From: Smittium culicis
Taxonomy: Eukaryota; Kickxellomycota; Harpellomycetes; Harpellales; Legeriomycetaceae
Length of the DNA: 14,075 nucleotides
NCBI GenBank assembly: GCA_001970855.1
Contig: LSSN01005947.1
Span: forward strand, 1-14,075
Reading direction: 5' to 3'
Shown one piece after another: positions 8,674 through 14,075 of the stretch. A program made the translations under genes and the position numbers. The stretch's first letter is position 1. Every line of letters starts with the position of its first letter. The notes beneath the pieces are model-generated. The model was given only the letters and a program-made list of their open reading frames with translations. It did no database searches and was not told the origin of the DNA.

Positions 8674-9887
8674 CTATTATTTACACGATACCTTGATAAT
8701 TTCCCGTTTATTTTCTTAATCAATCCGAGTCCCTAAATTCAAACTCAAATTTTTTTTTGAATCCGAAAAAACGAAAATCTTTATTCTATTCTTGCTACAA
8801 TTTGGGTGTTTTCAACGCCATTTTATTTTTAATTGTATTATTTTATACATTTAAATTAATAAATTTAAATGATTGTAAATGCTATGAAAAATATAAATAT
8901 CAATGTAATTTCATGCACTTATTTTTTTTATCAATACATATTAGATATTTTGAATTTTGAAGCAATAAAATCCTTTTCTAAAGCAAGTGTATTTTATATT
9001 TTCATCATCTAAAGTTTATAAAAAGTAAAAAATATTTGTATGACTGTAATATCTTATGGTTTATTTTCGAGTTATAAGCTTAATTATTGCTTAAATGTAT
9101 GCAAAAGACAAAGAATAAATCTATACTTTATTATTTTCAAGTTTAATTTTTTTAAACTGCTGTGATTTTTTTTATATGTTATGTTTGCACTTGTCGATTC
9201 ATTTAATTTATTCCAATGTATTGATCTTACTTATTTAATATGCGACTATAGCTTCATTGCTAATATCTATATTCCGCAAATATCAGTTTGAAATATAAAT
9301 ATAGCTATTAATTTTCTATCATGTTTATACAGCAATGCTATTTTATAAAAAATCAAACTTGTTCAACAGGGATTTAAACGAGTTAAAACGAAAATATGCA
9401 GCCATTCGATTTTACCAGAATTTATAATCCCACTTTGTGCATAAAAATCCACCAATCATTGATAGATATTCGTTTATATTTTTTGAATGCGTTAAGTAAT
9501 TGACATGAAAAAAATTAATATCGAATAGAGGCAATTTTAGAAAATCATGTACAAGCCTCAAAAAGTAAAGAAAATTAATTGGTGCTTTCAATGAAGCTGA
9601 CGAATGGACAATAACCTGAGTGAGATTAATTTTAATTGTCACATTTAACTGAAATAAAGTAAACGTAAATATGACTAGCTCGGTACAGCTAATATAGAAA
9701 CTATTTTAATTTACAATTATTAATTAGAAACATTCAAGTAAAATCCATAAACTATTGAAAAAAATAATACACACATATGTTCAATTAAGCCAATCTTCCT
9801 CTTTTGATATATTTACTCATTAAAGTCAATCAAACTAATTGTTATTTTTTTACATTTCGGTTATTTGTAACTTTCTTATTAGAAATT
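8674..9887. other. AT-rich spacer between the two 2H genes
   Basis: No supported gene. An AATAAA at 8964-8969 lies about 290 bases after the copy 1 stop and could serve as a polyadenylation signal. A minus-strand frame of 76 codons at 9642-9412 starts at GTG, not ATG, and has no recognisable domain, so it is not called. Confidence 0.5.
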
Positions 9888-9902
9888 TGAGCTATTTATA
9901 TA
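9888..9902 (+). promoter_or_regulatory. Core promoter of second 2H gene (TGAGCT + TATATA)
   Basis: TGAGCT (9888-9893) and TATATA (9897-9902) lie 62 and 53 bases before the ATG at 9950, the same order and nearly the same spacing between elements as upstream of copy 1. A TATA box here also argues that the start lies downstream, not at the in-frame TTG at 9839. Confidence 0.6.
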
Positions 9903-9949
9903 CACATCTGCATTTAAGCAGCAAATTAGAAGGTGTAATAGCTAGTATA

Positions 9950-10699
9950 ATGTTGAGAATAGCCTGGTTCGTATACACAGTAGCTGTCCAAGCGACGCTT
10001 ATAGTACAAAATAATAACCAACTGGTTGATTTGAATAGCGCAAGAATTGAGCTAGGAAATGAATTTCAAAAGTCTGGCTTGAATACTCCAGACTTCAGTC
10101 TAAGTAAGGATATATATAAAGCCGATAAAGTAGAATTTATAAAGCATGAAGGCGATGAAGCATTCGGAAAGTATTTAGCCATGAATATTCCGTATCAGCC
10201 TGTAAAGAATTTATTTGATGCTGTAAACAAGACAATAGGCAATGATAAATTGAATAATCCAGGAAGCGAAGCCCACATAACCATCATTACTCCTCCAGAG
10301 TATGAGTTTGTTTTAAAAAAAGCAGGTGTGACAATAGAGGAAGTCAATGATATTGCCCAAAGAGCCAAAATACAAAAAGCAAAATTCGAAGCTTTCTGCC
10401 TAGGAAGAAGCTGTGTAGAGGAATCTGCATTGAGAGATCGTGGATCAAGTTCTAGGTTCAGTGATTCAGATAGACTTTGTACATATTTCATAGTCGTAAA
10501 AGACACGAACAAAGACCTACTGAGGATTCGAAAGCGGATCTTTGATTTATACGTTAGCAAAGGTGGTGAACGATCGTGGTTCGACCCAAAGGCTTTCTGG
10601 CCTCATATTACTATAGGGTTTGATATTAGAGATTTTCATATCCAAGATGGAATATTTAAAGGGTCAAACTCTTGTATGAGTAGACTTAAATTGATTTGA
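9950..10699 (+). CDS. Secreted 2H phosphoesterase-like protein, copy 2
   Basis: A frame of 249 residues starts at the ATG at 9950. The frame stays open upstream to a TTG at 9839, but the ATG is preferred: it is the first ATG after the TATA box and places a signal peptide at the N-terminus (MLRIAWFVYTVAVQA, residues 1-15), matching copy 1. The two HITI motifs are at 109-112 and 219-222, giving the paired catalytic histidines of 2H phosphoesterases. By eye the protein is about two-thirds identical to copy 1 across the core (126 of 187 aligned positions), including IKHEGDE, FGKYLAMNIPY, AGVTIEE, CLGRSC, KGGERSWFDP and FWPHITIGF. Cysteines 150, 155, 177 and 242 correspond to those of copy 1. The linker between halves is shorter (about 164-176). 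Third codon positions are mostly A/T, unlike copy 1. It arose by local duplication and both copies look functional. Confidence 0.88.
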   Translation: MLRIAWFVYTVAVQATLIVQNNNQLVDLNSARIELGNEFQKSGLNTPDFSLSKDIYKADKVEFIKHEGDEAFGKYLAMNIPYQPVKNLFDAVNKTIGNDKLNNPGSEAHITIITPPEYEFVLKKAGVTIEEVNDIAQRAKIQKAKFEAFCLGRSCVEESALRDRGSSSRFSDSDRLCTYFIVVKDTNKDLLRIRKRIFDLYVSKGGERSWFDPKAFWPHITIGFDIRDFHIQDGIFKGSNSCMSRLKLI

Positions 10700-10702
10700 G
10701 CT

Positions 10703-10708
10703 AATAAA
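10703..10708 (+). promoter_or_regulatory. Possible polyadenylation signal AATAAA
   Basis: AATAAA lies four bases after the stop codon of 2H copy 2, which would give a very short 3' UTR. The motif is common in AT-rich DNA, so this is tentative. Confidence 0.25.
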
Positions 10709-10842
10709 AGTTTAATAATTTTAGCATTAATTTACTTTGACTCTTAAAATTAGATTTACGCTTATATTCATTAGTGCTTTTTTTAGCCAAAACAACAGCT
10801 TATTTTATTGAAATTACACGCGCTTTTCAAGCTGTGATTTAA

Positions 10843-11033
10843 CCCTTTCAGAGACGGTTGGCTATTTTTGAACTACAAAAACTATCCAACCAAATGAAAA
10901 ACTGATGAAGCAATCTAGTATTTTAATAATTTATTTGCTATGAACTCCAAGACATCCTATAACTAATAATTTATAATAAACTTATCCAATTATGATTTTT
11001 AATCAAGTTGAAAAGCGTTGACGCAGGAAAGGG
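10843..11033 (+). mobile_element. piggyBac-like MITE, copy A (191 bp)
   Basis: The element has perfect 7-bp terminal inverted repeats, CCCTTTC at the left and GAAAGGG at the right, and is flanked on each side by TTAA (10839-10842 and 11034-11037). TTAA duplication with CCC-starting ends is the hallmark of piggyBac-superfamily transposons. A subterminal inverted pair GGTTGG/CCAACC lies near the left end. At 191 bases it has no room for a transposase, so it is non-autonomous. Its left end resembles copies B and C (GGTTGGCTATTT, then GAACTAC). Confidence 0.75.
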
Positions 11034-11089
11034 TTAATAAAAATTGAATTTGGTTTTATTGGCTGATATTTAACTACTTCTATTTTTAA

Positions 11090-11279
11090 CCCTCTCACTG
11101 AAGGTTGGCTATTTATGAACTACCTAAATTGTTCAATCAAATTGCAGTCTGATAAATAATTAATAATATTCATTTTTGATTTGATATAAATTATAATTCA
11201 TCCAATAATAAGTGATTTTTAAAAAAATTATTCAATTATGAATATTAAAATAGTATAAGACTGTTAGCCCTGGAAAGGG
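11090..11279 (+). mobile_element. piggyBac-like MITE, copy B (190 bp)
   Basis: Ends are CCCTCTC and GAAAGGG (one mismatch), flanked by TTAA at 11086-11089 and 11280-11283. The left 35 bases share GGTTGGCTATTTATGAACTA with copy A apart from one base, and the right ends agree over GGAAAGGG. The interior is diverged and very AT-rich. It lies in the same orientation as copy A, only 56 bases away, so the two form a small nested-looking cluster upstream of the SAGA-subunit gene. Confidence 0.75.
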
Positions 11280-11434
11280 TTAATAAAAAATATATACATT
11301 AGTTTCGATGAAATTTGTCCATTTTACTTTTCTTTATTACAGTAAGCAGCGAGTTAGTACATTATTTGTATTCATATTCTATAAAATAACTATTTGGTTT
11401 AGAAAGATTAATTGTCAACAAATAGTATAAAGGG

Positions 11435-11441
11435 TATATAA
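11435..11441 (+). promoter_or_regulatory. TATA box of the Hfi1-like gene
   Basis: TATATAA lies 54-60 bases upstream of the ATG at 11495 and is followed by a C/T-rich stretch. It lacks the TGAGCT word seen at the 2H genes. Confidence 0.5.
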
Positions 11442-11494
11442 CACTTTCATACTCTCTTTCCATCCTTCAATTTATTACGCCGCTAGTAATCAAA

Positions 11495-13858
11495 ATGCTC
11501 AAACGTAAAGTTGAAAATTTTGAAGAAGAAAATGATTCAACGCAAAACAGAATTTCTAGAATCGACTTGGTTGAAATTAGGGAGAAACTAGCATTAGCAC
11601 TTGGTGATTCGGGCGCCAAATATTGGTCAATGATGTCCCAATTTTTGCTTGGAAAAATTTCTATGATTGAGTTCGAAGCCCTTTTGTCCGACACCCTAAA
11701 TGATAATAACGGTATACCATTTTTTTTTTTCTTGTTTACTGTGTTACGATATAAAAGCATAATAATTTATAAATAAGATTTTTGATAAATTCAATAATGA
11801 CTTGACCTTATTTTAGCATCAATTCATAACCAGCTTATTCTAGGAATCCTAAGGAATGCTAGATCAGAAGAAAATCCCCCCGAAGAAAAATATAATTTTA
11901 CATTCGGAGAAAAAGCAAAGCAATCAGATCAGAACAAAAAACGAAAGCCGGTTCAGTTTGATTATAAACTCGTCGAGCTTAGCGAAAAAGGTCAAATGAT
12001 TCTGGCAAAAATAAAAAAGGAGGGAAATGATAATGAGGAACTAAATAAACAATGGATTGAATTTAAAAAGCTCATTAAATCTTTGTCTAAGGCAGACAAA
12101 AGAGTAATAAAAAACTTGGCAAAGAAGGTTTGTATACTATTCTTTTTATTTAATATAAGTTTATAAAAATTTTTGTCAACAATTTTCTATCTTATCCAAA
12201 CATAAAATGAGAATTCGAATACATCTAATTATACCCAAATATAAAATGTACATCCGATATCTACGATCTTGGACCAATCTTTTATCCACCACATCAGTTA
12301 AATTATAATATACATATGCTAATAAACTATTAAATTTTCTCATAGAAATTTGAAGAATCGCCTATCGACCAAGCAATTAGGATATTCGAAAGAGTCATTC
12401 TGCCTACGCCCGCAAATAAACTCCCTCCAAGTAAATATATCTCATATCTTTCATAATTTTATATTTCTATTTTCATATAATTAGTACTTATTTATCTGGG
12501 ATTTTTAGAGTATTTTTTATTGAATATATTAAATTATCCTTATTTTACACTACTTAATCATATTGTTATCTCTAGTATTTATCTACGCTCTATATTTTTT
12601 GTATTGAGCTTTATTTTTTTATGAATTAAAGTGGAGTCATTTTTTCTTTAAACTCTACTTTATATCACAACTACTGAAAACCATTTCGAACTTTTTCGAT
12701 TCTGATAATTTAATAACACTTCATTTTACATTACCATAAAAAAAATCTCGTTTTACATTGATTTTCCACCATCTTTCTTTTTATCAATTTTTGTTTTTGT
12801 TTTTATTCTAGCTTATGCTCTCGATTTAGCCAGAGGTATTACATCGCCCCTGTGCTACGATACTAAATCAACACCAGATAAAAAATCTCTTCATGCAAGA
12901 ATGATTTCATCAGCTCTACAAAATGGGCTAGTTGGAGGTGTTACAGATGAAAGTGTTGAACTATTACTTTATGGACTTGATGTAAGTTATTTTGTTGTAT
13001 TTATTACATTTAATCGCTATGATTAATGTATACAAGTGATTAGGAATAATAACTTTTAATATTCAAAAGTGTCAATATTACTAGTCTTCTAATTTTAACT
13101 TTCCCTTTCACTTTATCTTTGCCAATTTCAAGATTTAAACAGTTATTTTTTTAAAATTATTTTTTATGCTTGAAATTTAGTGCCACTTGAAAAATATAGC
13201 TTCGAATATGATTTACAAGATCCGTTCTAATAGGGCTTTAGGAATTCCAGTAAAACGAGCAATGTTTCAAAAGTCAGATTTAGCATTTATGAATGAAAAA
13301 GAGCTTGAGTTGCACCAATCTAATAAAAGATTTAACTTTACATCAGCAAGCGAAAATAATCAAGGAGATTGGGATGGTGTTTTCAAAAAACCAAAATCTA
13401 TAAGCCGTAATTATGGTATCGAAACCATCCCAAGGCATAACACTACAAGACTTTGTGATAGAATTTACAACAGCAAACAAACACTCCAAGTGGGCGATTT
13501 GCTTTTTTCGCTGAATTTAAGTCCCTTTGTTACAGTAGAAAACCCTAACTGCTTGGAGAAAGGGATTGTCCTTGCCAGTATGCAGCAAGTAGCAAACTCT
13601 TTTATGGAGTGTAACCAGCCAGATCAATTCAGTGGCGGGAATAGAATACCAAGTAACTACATACCTGGCATAAAAAGGCTGCCAAAGGAGGCACTTGAAA
13701 CGCTCAGATCAAAAATGGCTGAATTGAACAGCGCAGAAACTGGAACAACTGGAAGTAGTGAAGGGCCTCCTAGTAAAAAGTGCAGGATTAGAGCACAATA
13801 TGAGCGCAGATTTGGGTCTATCATTAATGTAAATATAAACAACAGCGCCGAGCAGTAA
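11495..13858 (+). CDS. HFI1: SAGA coactivator subunit Hfi1/Ada1-like, five exons
   Basis: Joined exons are 11495-11711, 11817-12127, 12346-12430, 12812-12981 and 13181-13858 (1461 nt, 486 residues), with the frame kept at every junction. Hfi1/Ada1 is a core SAGA component that pairs through a histone fold with Taf12 and holds the complex together in the nucleus. Exon 1 carries the N-terminal signature RIDLVEIREKL followed by YWSMMSQFLLGKISMIEFE (residues about 22-61), completed by IHNQLILGILRNA (75-87) in exon 2. The predicted histone-fold region runs from about 206 to 275: LARGITSPLCYDT, then LHARMISSALQNGLVGGVTDE, then the long helix ending LDCHLKNI, which crosses the exon 4/5 junction. Exon 2 also holds a K/E-rich segment, and the C-terminus is basic and S/T-rich. 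Total length is close to yeast Hfi1. Exon boundaries are read from GT/AG sites plus protein continuity; the family call is strong, the exact splice sites are predictions. Confidence 0.87.
11712..11816 (+). other. Intron 1 of Hfi1-like gene (105 nt)
   Basis: Donor GTATAC and acceptor TTTTAG; phase 1, splitting an Ala codon. Splicing joins LSDTLNDNN to ASIHNQLILG, restoring the conserved YW...HN block. If retained, translation stops at 11774-11776. Confidence 0.85.
12128..12345 (+). other. Intron 2 of Hfi1-like gene (218 nt)
   Basis: Donor AAG|GTTTGT and acceptor CATAG, phase 0. A GCTAAT-type branch-point candidate lies about 25 bases before the acceptor. Reading through gives an in-frame stop soon after the donor. 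Confidence 0.8.
12431..12811 (+). other. Intron 3 of Hfi1-like gene (381 nt)
   Basis: Donor GTAAAT and acceptor TTCTAG preceded by a long T-rich tract, phase 1. It is the longest intron here and holds no recognisable gene or repeat. The phase is fixed by the flanking conserved peptides. Confidence 0.8.
12982..13180 (+). other. Intron 4 of Hfi1-like gene (199 nt)
   Basis: Consensus donor GTAAGT and acceptor TTTAG, phase 0. It interrupts the predicted long histone-fold helix, joining LLLYGLD to CHLKNIASN. Confidence 0.85.
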
Positions 13859-14075
13859 TTTTAGATAGCTTTTCAAAAAGAAAAAAATTTCATTTATCTT
13901 TGAGCATTAGTTCAACTTGTAAATTTTTTTATCACCTTTTTTATTTTAGTTTTAGATTTTTCTATAATTACTGTATTTATTGGGGTAACTAAATGTTGTG
14001 GTGACAAAAACATCGAAAATCTTTGCCAACTATATTTTTTTAAACAAAATTGTATTTAATAACTATTAATACATT
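13859..14075. other. 3' flank of Hfi1-like gene
   Basis: AT-rich sequence with no frame, no canonical AATAAA and no repeat recognised up to the window edge. Confidence 0.5.

Noticed and set aside
8757..8960. 67-codon frame after 2H copy 1
   Set aside because: It starts at TTG directly after a T-run, is low complexity, and resembles untranslated sequence.
9412..9642. 76-codon minus-strand frame
   Set aside because: It begins at GTG, has no recognisable domain and no promoter; splice-acceptor-like words upstream are common in this AT-rich DNA.
9839..9949. N-terminal extension of 2H copy 2 starting at TTG
   Set aside because: Eukaryotic starts are normally ATG. The extension spans the likely TATA box and would bury the signal peptide seen at the 9950 ATG.

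Overview
The window looks like nuclear DNA of a fungus. It is very AT-rich, with long gene-poor spacers, TATA-type core promoters and a gene interrupted by four GT-AG introns. Three lines of evidence point to fungi: a Ran1/Ksp1/Sks1-like protein kinase, an Hfi1/Ada1 subunit of the SAGA coactivator, and a pair of secreted 2H phosphoesterases of a type I associate with early-diverging fungi. The AT-richness and the 2H family would suit a zoosporic or zygomycete-grade lineage (for example Zoopagomycota or Kickxellomycotina). That placement is inference, not something the sequence proves.

Layout. From 1773 down to the left edge, a kinase gene runs on the minus strand and leaves the window before its stop codon. 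From 1774 to 7881 there are about 6 kb without a convincing gene. The first part (to about 3435) is strongly G-over-C on the + strand, with several G-runs; after that the bias flips to C over G. This spacer also holds a 25-bp minisatellite (4814-4938), a stem-loop with a T-tract (5571-5604), a 46-bp imperfect palindrome (5756-5801) and a decayed copy of a small transposon (6969-7157). From 7882 to 10699 lie two same-strand paralogues, each encoding a signal peptide followed by a domain with two HITI motifs (2H phosphoesterase). They are about two-thirds identical over the core, but their third-codon-position composition differs sharply. Between them and the last gene sit two 190-bp elements with CCCTTTC/GAAAGGG ends and TTAA on both sides, which look like piggyBac-type MITEs. 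From 11495 to 13858 a five-exon gene encodes a 486-residue Hfi1/Ada1-like protein.

How the genes relate. The kinase and the SAGA subunit are ordinary housekeeping or regulatory genes, with no sign of joint function. The 2H pair is a local duplication that kept both catalytic motifs, four cysteines, the signal peptide and a TGAGCT-TATATA core promoter. Both copies therefore look functional and are predicted to act outside the cytosol, perhaps on extracellular or vesicular RNA ends or another cyclic phosphodiester. The most notable features of the window are this secreted 2H pair and the TTAA-flanked MITE family beside it.
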